NCBI GenBank assembly: GCA_022828595.1
Contig: JAKGHH010000001.1
Location: 206,975,813 to 207,039,812, forward strand
Direction: 5' to 3'
DNA length: 64,000 nt
From: Nelumbo lutea
Taxonomy: Eukaryota > Streptophyta > Magnoliopsida > Proteales > Nelumbonaceae
Shown: positions 22,139 through 34,169 of the stretch, in pieces
How positions within the stretch are numbered: the first letter of the stretch is position 1
How the letters are laid out: each line of letters begins with the position of its first letter
Position numbers and translations under genes: made by a program
The notes under the pieces: generated by a model
Databases searched by the model: none
What the model was told of the DNA's origin: nothing
What the model saw: the letters and a program-made list of their open reading frames with translations, nothing else

Positions 22139-24069
22139 TGTATGCCCTTAGCTTCAATATAATATGATGTACTTTTGATATTTAGTGTAAATAGATAAAG
22201 TGCATGTTTGATTCATGTTGTTTGGTATGATTCTGTGTAAGACCCTAAAACTGGACACTTAATGAGATTCGTGTTAGTTTTAAATGTTCACAGCCATTGG
22301 ATAAGTTTGGGGAGATTTATCCTGCCAAGGCTAATACTGGTGTGCCGCCAAGTGTTGGGATGGTCTGTCTCGGCCACCAGGGTAAGACCCAAGGCACGTA
22401 CACTATGGGATTACTCGAATGCTTCAACCGGACCAGATTTCCAGTATTGGCCTAGATCTAAGAGATAGATGGGCAAAACTGGAAAGTTAAACATGACCCC
22501 TAGACTCGATTATGATACTTCACTAGATGTCGGATTGGGCTATCTTTGATATGCCAATCAGTGAGATCCTTAGCGGGGGTCAAAACCTGGGCATGTTGGG
22601 GCAGTCTGAGAATTCATCTAAGAGGGCGATCATAGTGACAGGATCAGCCCCTTTGTCGGACAAAGGTAATGATTGGGAATGCACTCTCTCTGATGGAAAC
22701 CAAACTGACGCCATTTGATTTAAATCGTTGAAATTTTGTTTTGCAAAATTTATATATATGATAAATATTTAAGTATGCTTTCAAAATATTTGCAAATGGT
22801 TTTAATTCTCGGGATCCATGTGAATAGAGAGTGCAGCACTGTTCCTTACAGCTGAGAGAGAGGTCCTCTCTTGTCGGGCAGTGCTTGATCATTATAGGTT
22901 GAGAGGTTCAGTGTAAGGCCATTTAGGATAATACCTGATGGGCTAATCTTGCACCTACCCATAGTCCCTTGGTTTTTATAAGATGGCTTGGCCCAGGAAC
23001 CACTTAGTGTAAGTGTTGGGCCCATAGGGTCCATGTGATGGGCTCAGGGGTTCCCTAGGCTTCTCAGTAAATTTGGCTAGGCCTTGTAATAAAGGTTGGG
23101 CCGAACCCATCTGACCGGTGTGTAGATCAATGCTAGGGTCCCACTAAATACAAAGAAGCCCAACTGGGCAGTAAATTGGAAACCAATTGAGCACTGATTA
23201 TTAAATGAGCCAAAAGCCCATTCCGGACTGGGCTGATATGATCACCCACTTAAGGGGTGGATCTGAGATTAAGGTTAGTAAAAGGATTGGGCCTTTAACC
23301 TAACCCACTCCAGGAGACCAAATTTAAATTAAACTTGAATATGGTAATCTCTTGATAAGATCAAGAGTAAGCTGACCTAATCTGCAGATAGGATTAAGAT
23401 CATCCCCTATCCAGATACTGATTTGGATTGGAATAACTCCTAATGGGATTAGGAGATTTCTTAATCAAGAAAAAAGATGATAAATCTTAAGAGGATTAAT
23501 AGAATTTGAACCTAGGATTTTGAGAAAGAAAACTTACTGCGAATTGAGATAGGATCTCATACACCCTAGAGAGAAGAGAAGCAATCTTCGCCATTTTCAT
23601 CTCAGGAGTTCTCCTCCAGCCATCGCCATTCTCTGAAAAGATTCGATCTTTGAAGAAAAGAAATCAAGAAATCAGTTCTTGATATCAGTTTTGCATAAAG
23701 AACTGAAAAGATTCGGTGCTCAATGTTTCCAGAGGATTCTTGTGAAGGATTCAGTGTGTAAGACACACTCTGCTGGTTTCGTTCCACACATTGCTGTGTC
23801 ATCTTCAGCATGAGCGGATCTTGGTGTCCTCTTTGGGCATGAACACCAATTTTGGGAGATACTGCTTCTCTGGATCAGGTATAATTTCTCCCTTGACTTT
23901 TGGTTCAGATCTTGTTCGATTATGGTACAAGAAGGATCCTTGAATATTGTAATCTAAATTTAGGGAATATGATTCCCAGTTGAAAGAAGTTAGGAAAATT
24001 TTTTTGAAATTCGCCCTCCCATTCTGCAACCCTTTTGGCATCCATACAATGGATCCTACCATTCTTTCA
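22139..24069 (+). repeat. Ty1/copia LTR, copy C1 (~1.93 kb)
   Basis: The LTR begins TGTATGCCCTTA and ends ATTCTTTCA, directly before a primer-binding site. The whole unit is repeated at 26056-28000 in the same orientation, and its 3' part again, inverted, at 63521-64000. Only small non-coding frames occur. 1.9 kb is long for a Ty1/copia LTR but known in the superfamily. Divergence from C2 is visible in nearly every line, so the two are not a young pair from a single insertion. Confidence 0.85.
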
Positions 24070-24070
24070 G

Positions 24071-24082
24071 TGGTATCAGAGC
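24071..24082 (+). other. Primer-binding site (initiator tRNA-Met) of copy C1
   Basis: TGGTATCAGAGC, one base after the LTR end, is the standard Ty1/copia primer site complementary to initiator tRNA-Met. It is followed by AGGTTCGAATC, which also matches the tRNA T-arm (B-box) consensus. Confidence 0.9.
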
Positions 24083-25842
24083 CATAGGTTCGAATCTGGA
24101 ACCAAGAAAATCAGATATGAACCTGCGCAGATGGGCAGAAGTTGTTCTACCAAGATTTGCGCAGATTATTTTCTTTTTCCAAGAAATTGTTTCTTCTTGA
24201 GGGCGATTGATCTGAAATTAATTTTATTAAATCTAAAATTTATTTAGAACCATTCTTTATTTATTTTGATTTAATGGATTGTTCGAACCTGGAGATCAAA
24301 GTGCAGATTTGGCGTAGATGGTCTGCGCAATTCTTCTTTTTATTATTCATTCAATTCGGTCTGTAAAATATTTTTTTTCTAGACTGAATGTATAGGATTT
24401 GATCAAGAATGTAATTAATTAAAAGAAATAGGATTTCTGTAATTTTTTATTTTCTTCATTGAAGAAGAAGGCGGCGCTAGAGATTTGTAGATGGAGAGAT
24501 CATTTTCTGCGATTTGCGTTTGTGAAACTACAACCCTAGTAATTAACCTCTGTTTTGCAGGTGGTGCAAACAGTCCATATTTGATTTTTGTTTGTCTAAA
24601 ATCAAATTATTAATTTCAGATCTTTCATGAATTAACTCTTGAACTGAAAATCAGTTTCGAACAATTTCGGACTAGATTGGACCAAAACTTTTTGGAGTGA
24701 ATCTAGGGTTCGAAAGGGGCTGTTTTCAGTCCATTTTTCTCACACTTGTTGTTCCAAATCTGATGTTCAATTGCAGTGATTAATTTAGCCCACCTGTAAA
24801 GCCCGGTTTTAAAGGGTTAAAACTACAAAAGCCCACTCTTGTGAGAAAACCTATATGGGCCGAACTGCCAACTGCGATTCAGCCCATATACCTAGACGAT
24901 GTAAATTGTTAATGTTATGGTTTTTAATTCGGCTAATTAATGGGCTTTATAGTAGATAATTGATTGGATCAACTCTTCCATATCATGCGATGTGTGGATG
25001 TTGGATGTGTTGCAACCATGGGCCATAAGCACTTGACCCATGATGACTCGTTAATGGCTCTTAGGCACACCATGGCTGAACACACATCATTGCCATGGTA
25101 TCCCATAAGGTCATTGGATGACCCCTCCTTACTTGGTGGGCCCCACAACCCTGAAAGGGGATGCGTGCGAAAACTCTAGCCGATTAAGCCCCACTAGAAA
25201 TCTGACTTTATGAAAGTCAGTGGGAGCCACTTTGGTTTGACCTAAATTAGAACTAGGGCATAATTTTCTTCCCTCCAGCAAATATGAGTGCATGTGATAA
25301 GGAGATCCATATGATGGACTCTCTAAAGGCCTTCCGTCATTAGCACAATGATGGGTCCTTCAGTAATGAGGAAACACACCATAAAACTGGGCTATCCATT
25401 TGCTGTTGCATCTGTCAGAGTGTTTCATAAGATGATAGGGCGTCATAGACCGATTTGGGAGGGGCTTCACCAGAAAATGGGAACTCTCTCACGGTACCTT
25501 GGCATAACCTGAATATGATGGGTGAGCACTCAATGGATAGAAAGGTTTACCTGAAAATGGCTCTAAACCTTGTTTGACAGAGGCCAAAGGGAAACTCATA
25601 CGATGAGTGGATATGATCCGTCACAGAAAGGTGGTGGGGTATTGTAGCTGAAACGGTTGGCTTCATGCACTCTATGTGATTTCCCACATTTCCAAAGACA
25701 TTTCGCCATCTCCGTCACTTAGATAGGAGGGAAATCTCAGAGATGAACAAATGGGAATGGAACATAGACTAAAAGCCATATCTATGTAGGTAACATAAAT
25801 CAAACTAAGGTTGTGGATTAGTCTTTATTGTTTTACCAGAAA
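24083..25842 (+). other. Untranslated leader of copia element C1
   Basis: About 1.75 kb between the primer site and the gag start. The first ~550 bp is matched by 28014-28632 after copy C2. No convincing protein: the open stretch 24964-25179 has no recognisable domain. It contains repeated CGATTGATCTGAAATTAATT and TGCGCAGA segments shared by both copies. Confidence 0.7.
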
Positions 25843-26055
25843 ATAGCAAACAGTCAATTCACAAAGCTTCTAGACGATAAAAAGCTTAAGGGCCCAAAAT
25901 ATGCCAACTGGTACAGAAATCTTATGCTGGTCCTAACTTTCGAAAAGTTAGAATAGGTGGTGAAAAATCCTGCCCCAGAGCGTCCGGGTGATAGGGCTTC
26001 TGAGGACCGAAGGAGGGAGTACCAAGATTGGGAGGATAAGATGTTAGACAGTTTA
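25843..26055 (+). pseudogene. Copia gag N-terminus, truncated by copy C2
   Basis: The frame reads ANSQFTKLLDDKKLKGPKYA, NWYRNLMLVLTFEKLE, stop, VVKNPAPERPGDRAS and REYQDWEDKMLDS. This is the start of a Ty1/copia gag (a NW-RNL-LVL-EKL block, then an acidic D-DKM block). The expected ATG is ATA (25843-25845), and one in-frame TAG lies mid-way. The frame ends where LTR C2 begins (26056). Confidence 0.8.
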
Positions 26056-28000
26056 TGTATGCCCTTAACTTCAATCTGATTTGATGTACTTTTGTTATTT
26101 AGTGGAAATAAATAAAGTGCATGTTTGATTCATGTTGTTTGGTTTAATTCTGTGTAAAACCCTAAAACTAGACATTTATAGAGACTCGTGTTACTTTTAA
26201 ATGTTCACAGCCATTGGATAAGTCTGGGGAGATTTATCCTGCCAAGGCTGATACTGGTGTGCCACTAAGTGTTGGGATGGCCTGTCTCAGCCACCAGGGT
26301 AAGACCCGAGGCACATGCAGTATGGGATTACTTGGATCCTTGAACCGGACCAGATTTCCAGTCTTGCCCTGGACCTTGGAGATAGATGGGCAAAACTGGA
26401 AAGTTACACCTGACCCCTAGACTCGACTATGACACTTCACTAGGTGGTTGGATCAGGCTTGCCTTTGATATGCCAATCAATGAGATCCTTAGCGGGGATC
26501 AAAACCTGGGTATGTTGGGGCAGTTTGAGAATTCATCTGAGTGGGTGATCATAGTGACAGAATCAACCACTTTGTCGGACAAAGGGTAATGATCGGGAAT
26601 GCACTCTCTCTGATGGAAACCAAACTGCCGGCAGTTGATTTCAATCGTTGGAATTTTGTTTTGCAAAATTAATATATTTATATATATATGTACGATTTCA
26701 AATTGTTTGCAAATGGTTTTAATTCCCGGGATCCATGTGAGAGGAGAGTGCGGCACTGTTCCTTGCAGCCGAGGGAGAGGTCCTCTCTTGTCGGGCAGTG
26801 CTTGATCATTAAGGGCTGAGAGGTTAAGTGTAAGACCATTGAGGATAATACCTGATGGGCTAATCTTGCACCTGCCCACAGTCCCTGGGTTTTTATAAGA
26901 TGGCTTGGCCCAGGGACCACTTAATGTAAGTGTTGGGCCCATAGGGTCCATATGATGGACTCAAGGGGTTCATTGAGTTTTTCAGTGAATTCGGCTGGGC
27001 CTTGTATTAAAGGCTGGGCCGAACCCATGTGGCTGGTGTGTAGATCAATGCTTGGGTCCCACGCCATACAAAAAGCCCAACTGGGCAGCAGATTGGAAAG
27101 TAATTAGACACTGAACACTTAATGGGACAGAAGCCCATTTCGAGGTGGGCAGATATGATCACCCATCCTTGGGGAGAATCTGAGATTAATGTTAATAAAA
27201 GGATTGGGCCTTTAGCCTTATCCACTCTTGGAGACCAAATTCAAATTAAATTTGAATCTAGTAATCTCCTGATAAGATCAGGAGTAAGCTAACTTTATCT
27301 GCAGATAGGATTAAGATTATCCCCTATCCAAATACTGATTTGGATTGGGATAACTCCTAATTAGGAGGATTCTTAATCAAGAAGAAAGGAGGAGAAACCC
27401 TAACCAAAAAGGAGAAAAATACAACAGATTTTGAACCAAGAGAAATCGCAAGAAAGGTTCCTACGAATTGAGATCAGATCTCATACTCCAGAAAAAGAAA
27501 GAAGAAGCAGTTAAGCTTTTTCGCCTTTGGAGTTCTCCTCCTGCCGCCGCCATCTGTTTTTGCAAGATTAGATCTTTGCAGAAAAAGAAAGTCAAGAAAT
27601 CTGTTCTTGACATCAGTCTTGCAAAAAAGACTGAAAAAAGATTCAGTTTTTAGTACTTCCAGAGGATTCTTGTGAAGGATCCAGTGTGTAGGACGCACCC
27701 TGCTGCTTCTGTTCCATCCACAGCTGTGTCATCTTCAGCAGGAACGGATCTTGGAGTACTCTTTGGGCGTGAACACCAACTTTGGGAGATAGTGCTTCTC
27801 CGGATCAGGTATATACCTCCCATATGTCTGTTGGTACAGATCTGGTTGGATTATGGTTCAAAGTAGGATCCTTGAATATTGTATTCTAAATTAAGGAATA
27901 TGATTCCCAGTTGGGAGAAAGGTAGGAAATTTTTTGAAATTCGCTCCACCCATTCCGCAACCTTTATGGCGTCCATTAGATGGATCCTACCATTCTTTCA
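26056..28000 (+). repeat. Ty1/copia LTR, copy C2 (~1.94 kb)
   Basis: Collinear with LTR C1 from TGTATGCCCTTA to CATTCTTTCA. It is preceded by a gag fragment, not by a polypurine tract, and followed by a primer-binding site, so it is a 5' LTR of a second element rather than the 3' LTR of the first. Confidence 0.85.
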
Positions 28001-28001
28001 G

Positions 28002-28632
28002 TGGTATCAGAGCCACAGGTTCGAATCTTTGAACCAAAAGAAAATCAGATCTGACTCTGCGCAGATGGATAGAAGGTGTTCTTTCAAAGATTTGCGCAGA
28101 TTGTTTTCTTTTTTTCAAGAAACTGTTTTCTTGTTAAGGGCGATTGATCTGAAATTAATTTTTATTAAATCCAAAATTTATTTAGAATTGTTCTTTATTT
28201 ATTTTGATTTAAATGGACTGTTCGAACCTGGAGATCGCAGTGCAGATTTGGCGCAGATAGTCTGCGCACCCTTTTTCTTTCTATTTTATTATTCATTTAA
28301 TTCGGTTTGTAAATTTTTTTAGACTGAATGTATAGGATTTGATCAAGAATGTAATTAAATAGAAATAGGATTTCTGTTTTCTTTCTTGATTAAAGAAGAA
28401 GGAAGAAGAAGGCGGCGCTGGAGATTTGCAGCCTTTGAGAGAATCGCTAATTCTGCAAATTTTGACAGTTTGTGAAACTGCAACACCTTGTATGATTAAC
28501 CTCTGTTTATGCAGGTGGATGCGAACAGGTCACAATAGGTTTGAATTTGTGATTGTTTGATAATCAAAATTATAAATTATCCCAGATCTTTCAATTGAAT
28601 TAAATTCTTGAAATTGAAAATCCCAGCTTTGG
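28002..28632 (+). other. Primer-binding site and leader of copia element C2
   Basis: TGGTATCAGAGC at 28002-28013, then a leader collinear with that after C1 (TCTGCGCAGATGG, GGGCGATTGATCTGAAATTA). It runs into the N gap, so the body of the element cannot be seen. Confidence 0.85.
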
Positions 28633-28732
28633 NNNNNNNNNNNNNNNNNNNNNNNNNNNNNNNNNNNNNNNNNNNNNNNNNNNNNNNNNNNNNNNNNNNN
28701 NNNNNNNNNNNNNNNNNNNNNNNNNNNNNNNN
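28633..28732. other. Assembly gap (100 N)
   Basis: Exactly 100 Ns, a usual placeholder for a gap of unknown size. The sequence after it is unlike the copia leader, so the rest of element C2 may be missing from the assembly. Confidence 0.95.
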
Positions 28733-31700
28733 AAATTATAGGCAAATGAAATTAAATCCAATTAGTTGACAAAAATATAAGATAATCTATAATTGAAAGT
28801 TAATAAAGTTTTAAGAAAATTTCTACTAATTTTATGATCTATATTACTAATTTATGCATAGTAGTTACTTTCTGTAATATTGTGCTAATTTTTGGTAATT
28901 TATTAATAATTTCAGGATATTTCTACTATATTTATGATTAATTTGTGGTCGAATTTCTACTAAATTTGTATACTAATTATATGGATAAATTTATGTGTGG
29001 ATAGTTATTGTATTTTCTGGAAATAACAGGTTATTTTTGACAATTCTTACTAATTTCTAGTATTTCTATGCTATAATATATTTTCAATATTTTCAAAAAC
29101 CGGACCCAACCAACGGCTCGGACCAGAACCAAGAAACTATCACCTGACAGTTTGCTTTCATCGCAAAACCGTTTTGGCAAAAAACCCCGAGATTTTGCTG
29201 TTTTATGTTTTTTTCTTTCTTTATCAGATATGAGTTGTCCTTCAGACCGAACGGTGAATTACTGACATTACGACCAGGGAACCGGTCCCAAAATAGGTTC
29301 TTGTTTGGTCCAGTTAAAACCTTGATAATTTTTGGACATTCCTCTATTTTAGATAATTTGTGCTAGTTCTAGAAACCTCTGTTATTTATGATAATTATTG
29401 ACAATCATTCGGTAAATTTTATTTCTGAGTTACATTATTTGAAATTTCATGTAATTTCTAGTAAATTCATATTCTCTACTAATTTATGATAATTATTGTA
29501 ATTTAGGAAATTTCAGTTCTCTACCTAAGTTAATGGATTAACAGAAAATATTATTATAAATTATAATACATTTTTGATTAACTATTTATATCATTGTCAT
29601 AATATTACTGTTATTTGGAATTTCTTAGTAATTATTTCAATAATTTATGATAATATTTATTAATAATTAATATAAATATCAAACTATTCATTAGATGAAA
29701 TACTACATTAATTTGATTGGATAACAATAAATTACAGTAAATTCATTAATAATTATCTGAAATATTAATTAATTGATAATTATTTATCGAAAATTATGTA
29801 AATATTCATTAATAATTAATTATCACTAACTAATTATCTATATTCAATTGTTGGTCTTTCAAAAATAAATTAATTATCAGAAATGATTAATTTTAATAAC
29901 CATTTTGATCATTTTTATTTTGATGGTACTAATTAAATAATTTGTATAGGTAATTTTCCAATAATTAAACGAGAGTAATATAATGATGGTTTTGTTAATA
30001 ATATTTTCCTAAAAATTATTCAAAAATTATGCTTAACTGTTCATGTTAAAAACATTAGTATTTGCCATGAAAAGCTTTTGAAAAGTTTCATCTGGTAAGA
30101 ATACATTAGTATCTTCATGCGTTAAACCAGGATGTATTTCTTACCCTTGAATATAGGCAAAGCTTTAACAGCGGAGAGTTTCAGAATCAGACGCACTAGT
30201 CAGTACCATCAACAGGAATGTTCATTCCAATTAAAAATTCGAAAAATACACAAACACGATATGAATGAAATGAAAAAACAGGACACATTGGGTGGAAGTA
30301 ATAACAAATGATTTAAGTTGTATTTGGTTTGATGAAAAATAAGAAAGAAACAGAAAGTTGATATGTAATTTCTTTCAACTTAGGCTTGCGCTGCACTTAA
30401 TGAAGTTTGTCTGAACAATAGAATATGTTTTGACCATGATCCATTTTTTCCATTCTCGGTACAACTATAAAATTTTAGAGGCCACATAGATTTATAGCGT
30501 GAATTTCAGAGGTTTATTTCTTAATTTGCCTGAAATATAACCTAGAACTCAATTTTTAAGTGCATATGATATTTTGTTGGTGGAAAGAACATCATAAATA
30601 AGGCTATATTATACATCAATGGCATTAAAACCCAGTATAGTAAGACGAGACCAATATATATAGACACAAAAACATGCATGCAATTGTGCAATTTGACTAT
30701 AAAACCAATAAGCACATGAAGAGAACAAATTCAATTCAGTAACTCTATCTACTTCATGAGAAAGTTGAAATCAATACAAGGATAATATTGATTGGAGATA
30801 ATAATAACATTGGAGCATGCATAACAATTGCATAAAAGAAAATCCCAACATGTCCCCTATAAAGCTTAAAGGAAAGATCATTCATAAAGCACAAAAGCTA
30901 CTCATCAGAGAGAGAAACATAAGATAAATTCCAACCTCTCTCTCTCTCTCTCTCTCTCTCTGTATATAACAATTGCATATCATCATTTTTTAAATATTGA
31001 ATCCATAATGAAATCGGAAAATAATAAAATCAATTCCCTACTTGCAACTTTGTACAGGACCTACAGGTCTCCTACCTTTCCCTTCGAACCAAATGGAGGG
31101 GGTGTGCATGAGAGAATGTACAAAAAACAGAGAGCCCAAACAAGCCAAACAAAAAAAAAACAAAGAAAATGTGTTATCACTATTATTAGGATGATACTAA
31201 TTAATTATTATTAACAATAATTACAATCAATTATTAATATTTTCATATATTATTAAATTGGTAATATTTCTAGAAATTGTAGAATTTTCATAAATATTTA
31301 ATAAGTACTAATTGCTATTAATATTTTCAAAGATAAATAATTACTATTAATATCAATACTATTATAAAAAATTAAGTAATATCAGATATTATTAAAGGAT
31401 TATTAATATCATTATCAATATTATTAATAAAATTTATTATCATGAATATTTTTTTATAATTTCTATTAGTTGTTAATAATTGTTGTTAATTGATAATTAT
31501 TAATTACTATTTCAAATAATTATTATAGAAAATAAAAAATATTGTAGTAAATAATTTTGAGTGGATATAAAAATTGTCATAAATCAATTTTCATTTTCTA
31601 TTAATTATCTTAAATATTAATTTTAATATGAATTATCATTATCGAAAATTATCAGATATATTAATGTAATATTAATTATCATTAACTAATTATCTTGATT

Positions 31701-31950
31701 CAATTGTTGGTTTTTGAATAATATTGATTATCATAGATGATTAATTTTAATAACCATTTTGATAATTTTAATATTGATTGATTAGTTAAATAATTAGTAT
31801 AGGTAATTTTCCATAATTTAAAGGAAGTAATATAATGATTGTTTTGTTAATAATATTTTCCTAAAAATTATGGTAAATTTTTCATGTTAATATTTTTTTA
31901 TAATTATTAATAGTATTTCTAGAATTATTAATTATTAACAATAATTTGGG
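28733..31950. other. AT-rich intergenic tract with direct repeat R2
   Basis: Very AT-rich, no gene. A ~240-bp segment is present twice in direct orientation (29810-30055 and 31670-31905), sharing TTAATTTTAATAACCATTTT and TGTTAATAATATTTTCCTAA. The interval 30060-31200 is less AT-rich and contains a (CT)n tract. A short GC-richer island at 29091-29330 (CCGGACCCAACCAACGGCTC) stands out but matches no family I know. Confidence 0.6.
30934..30961. repeat. (CT)n microsatellite
   Basis: Uninterrupted CT repeat of about 14 units, followed by TGTATATA. Confidence 0.95.
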
Positions 31951-31954
31951 TTAG

Positions 31955-32115
31955 GGGTGTTCACATTAAATGTCAAACCGACCAAATTGGCCCGACCCAA
32001 CCCGAGTTGGTCAGTTTTTCAAAACCATCATCGGTTGGTTTCAGTTTGTGTGAGAAAATAAACCGACAACTCGGTTCGGTTTCGGCTTTCATGTGTGAAA
32101 GTCAAACCGATACTT
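31955..32115. repeat. TAGGGGTGT-type dispersed repeat
   Basis: Starts GTTAGGGGTGTTCACATTAA and continues with GGCCCGACCCAACCCGAG and ACTCGGTTCGGTTTCGG blocks. Similar starts occur, mostly inverted, at 36260-36405, 40020-40135 and 48580-48795. They look like ends of a common plant repeat class; I cannot place the class. Confidence 0.4.
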
Positions 32116-33030
32116 TGTTTATGTAATCACTAATTAGTCCCTATCTTATATGTTAAATGTCGATATATTTTATTATGGTTACTTATGATAAAAACAAAAA
32201 AAAAATGCAAAAACAATACAAATATAACTAGGCCTAAATTGACAAGTGTGGTCAAACCATTGTTAATTGGGCCTGAGTTGATAGAATGAATGACAAGTTG
32301 GTCGGGCCTGAGTTGTTTGGACTTAGAAAACGGCGTAGATTGATTGACTAGACTAAATATAACTAATGTAAACATGGATATGAATTGGGATCCAGTTTGA
32401 ATTGTCCAAACCTGACACAATATCTCCTTCCTCACTCATTTTTTAGCTACAATGGTCATTCGCGATCACAATAACAAAACAAACTAGTATTTTAAACAAA
32501 AATGCACATTTTTTACAATGTTTTAGCTCCCAAAGGTTATGTTGGCCAATATTTTCATGAAAAGAATCCCAAAATATCAAGTTGTTTTGTTCAGCTATAG
32601 TGGTTGTTTTTCTTAGTAACTTGGCTGCCAAATATTGCCCAAATAATTCCCTATTTTCATGGCTTGAATCATGTCTTAAACCTTGCTTAGAGTATCTTCG
32701 CTGACATTCTTTTTCTAACAACTTCCCTCTTTTTGCTCTCTCCTTGCGGTTGGTAAACAACAAGAACTGATTGAATGGATCATAGAAATTTAGGTGTAGG
32801 TGATGTGGGTAAATATGATTCTAAAGGTGAGGCACGCATAGGGCTTTAGGACATGTTTCATGAGTTAATCGTCAAGAGATCAGTGCTGAATTAGTTGTCT
32901 ATATCAGTACATCGGTGGATGGTGTTAGTGTAGTTGGTGAAGTGGTGACATCAACTTTAGCAGTCCAACGACAACATTAGAGGCAATTGACATCTCTAAG
33001 TTCTAACAACCATTTATGTCAAACTTGGGC
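32115..33030. other. Non-coding tract
   Basis: A minus-strand open frame of 106 codons (32443-32763) begins with a basic region (RKERAKRGKLLEKECQRR) but has no recognised domain or splice context. I do not call it a gene. Confidence 0.4.
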
Positions 33031-33039
33031 GATCACATC

Positions 33040-33275
33040 AGTCTAGGAACATCTCCCCTACTTGTCACTGGTAGATGTTCCCAATACACGGTTCCGATGT
33101 ATTGTGCAGAGTTTAACATAAAACTTTTAGCTACTACTAGGACCATTCGACATCCAATAAAGCGAACTTGGCAGCTGGCATGAAATAAGAGCACCAATGG
33201 GTTACATCCAATGCAGCGAACTTGGCAATTGGCATGAAATAGGAGCGCCAATGGGTCAGATAACGGACGGACCGA
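33040..33275 (-). repeat. Dispersed repeat with 59-bp internal tandem duplication
   Basis: CATCCAAT-AAGCGAACTTGGCA and CAATGGGT blocks occur twice in tandem (about 33149-33207 and 33208-33262). To the left is an inverted repeat GGAACATCT...AGATGTTCC (33045-33080). The reverse complement of 33040-33095 resembles 61497-61555 (TGTATTGGGA-CATCT and AAGTAGGGGA-ATG blocks), which marks a small dispersed element. Confidence 0.5.
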
Positions 33276-33700
33276 TGGTTGTCCCATTATTTTACTACTA
33301 TGGAACACGTGTACCGAAAATCTCCTCCAAAAACTTTACTGTTTATTAGAAATATATTTCCTTCTCTCTCTCCTCACTTTTTTCATTTCCCCTCTTTCTC
33401 TCTTTGGGAGAGAAAATTGTAGTTACGGCTACAGAAAATAAAGTGAAGACTAGTTAGGACTCATAATGGACTTTATTTATAAGCAAAGTTTAAGATGAAG
33501 CTCTACGACATTTTTAATTAAATAGTATCCATCTAAGTTCAATTAAAGTATTATTTTTGGGGGTTCTGCTTGGTTTATCCAATCACAATATAAGTTCCGC
33601 TTTAATGAGAGTGACAATTTCCTATTCTCTAGATAATTTTGTATTTTTTTATTTTTTAATGCTAATTTTATTGGTTTGTTATTATTTTTATACTATTATT
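33275..33700. other. Non-coding tract
   Basis: Pyrimidine-rich segment (33360-33410), then AT-rich sequence. No gene seen. Confidence 0.5.
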
Positions 33701-34169
33701 AGGTAAAATTATAAAAAAAAATTATCCTCTTATAATAATTTTATAAACCACCTTTGTGTTTTGACCCTAACAAAAGCCTCCCCTATAGTTTTGAGAAAAA
33801 ATGCAAATACCTCATTTCCCTTGGCTTTTCGACAACAAAGGCATTGAAGTTATCAAAATACTATTATCCTTGTTAGTGCATTATCATACATAATTAGAGT
33901 TTCAACTTTACCCTCCACTAGTTTATTTTACTAGACAACATTCAAAGAATAATTCTACTTACTCTTCTTGGACAAAGGTAAAAAGGCTGATGTGAAGTAA
34001 AATTCATGCATTACATCCAAATTTTTTTATTTGGAATGCTGACAAAAGGAAGGTATTTGCACCTTTTCTTCAAAACAATAGTGAAGGTTTTTGTTGAGGT
34101 AAAAAAAGTGGGGAGTTTCATAAGTTTTTTAGAAAACCCAATGAGTTTTTTTTTTTTTTTAATTTTCCT
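33701..34169. mobile_element. Fold-back MITE (~470 bp, ~110-bp terminal inverted repeats)
   Basis: The left arm (AGGTAAAATTATAAAAAAAA, ACCACCTTTGTGTTTTGACC, GTTTTGAGAAAAAATGCAAA) pairs with the right arm read backwards (AAGGAAAATTAAAAAAAAAA, AAACTCCCCACTTTTTTACC, GTTTTGAAGAAAAGGTGCAA). Arms are about 110-120 bp at roughly 75-80% identity. There is no coding capacity. Flanks share TATT, but the target duplication is uncertain. Confidence 0.65.

Noticed and set aside
24083..24096. GGTTCGAATC after the primer-binding site as a possible tRNA gene or SINE B-box
   Set aside because: No A-box or cloverleaf around it; it is the normal extension of the primer-binding region and recurs in copy C2.
26499..26951. 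150-codon minus-strand open frame
   Set aside because: Lies inside LTR C2. The related LTR C1 has only shorter broken versions, and no protein resemblance is seen.
22139..28000. C1 and C2 as the 5' and 3' LTRs of one element
   Set aside because: Both are followed by a primer-binding site and leader, C2 is preceded by gag rather than a polypurine tract, and they are clearly diverged.
27879..28322. 147-codon plus-strand open frame
   Set aside because: Spans the LTR end, the primer-binding site and the leader of copia element C2, which are non-coding by structure.
32443..32763. 106-codon minus-strand open frame with a basic start
   Set aside because: No recognisable domain, no splice sites or homology blocks, and it lies in AT-rich repeat DNA; chance frame is likelier.
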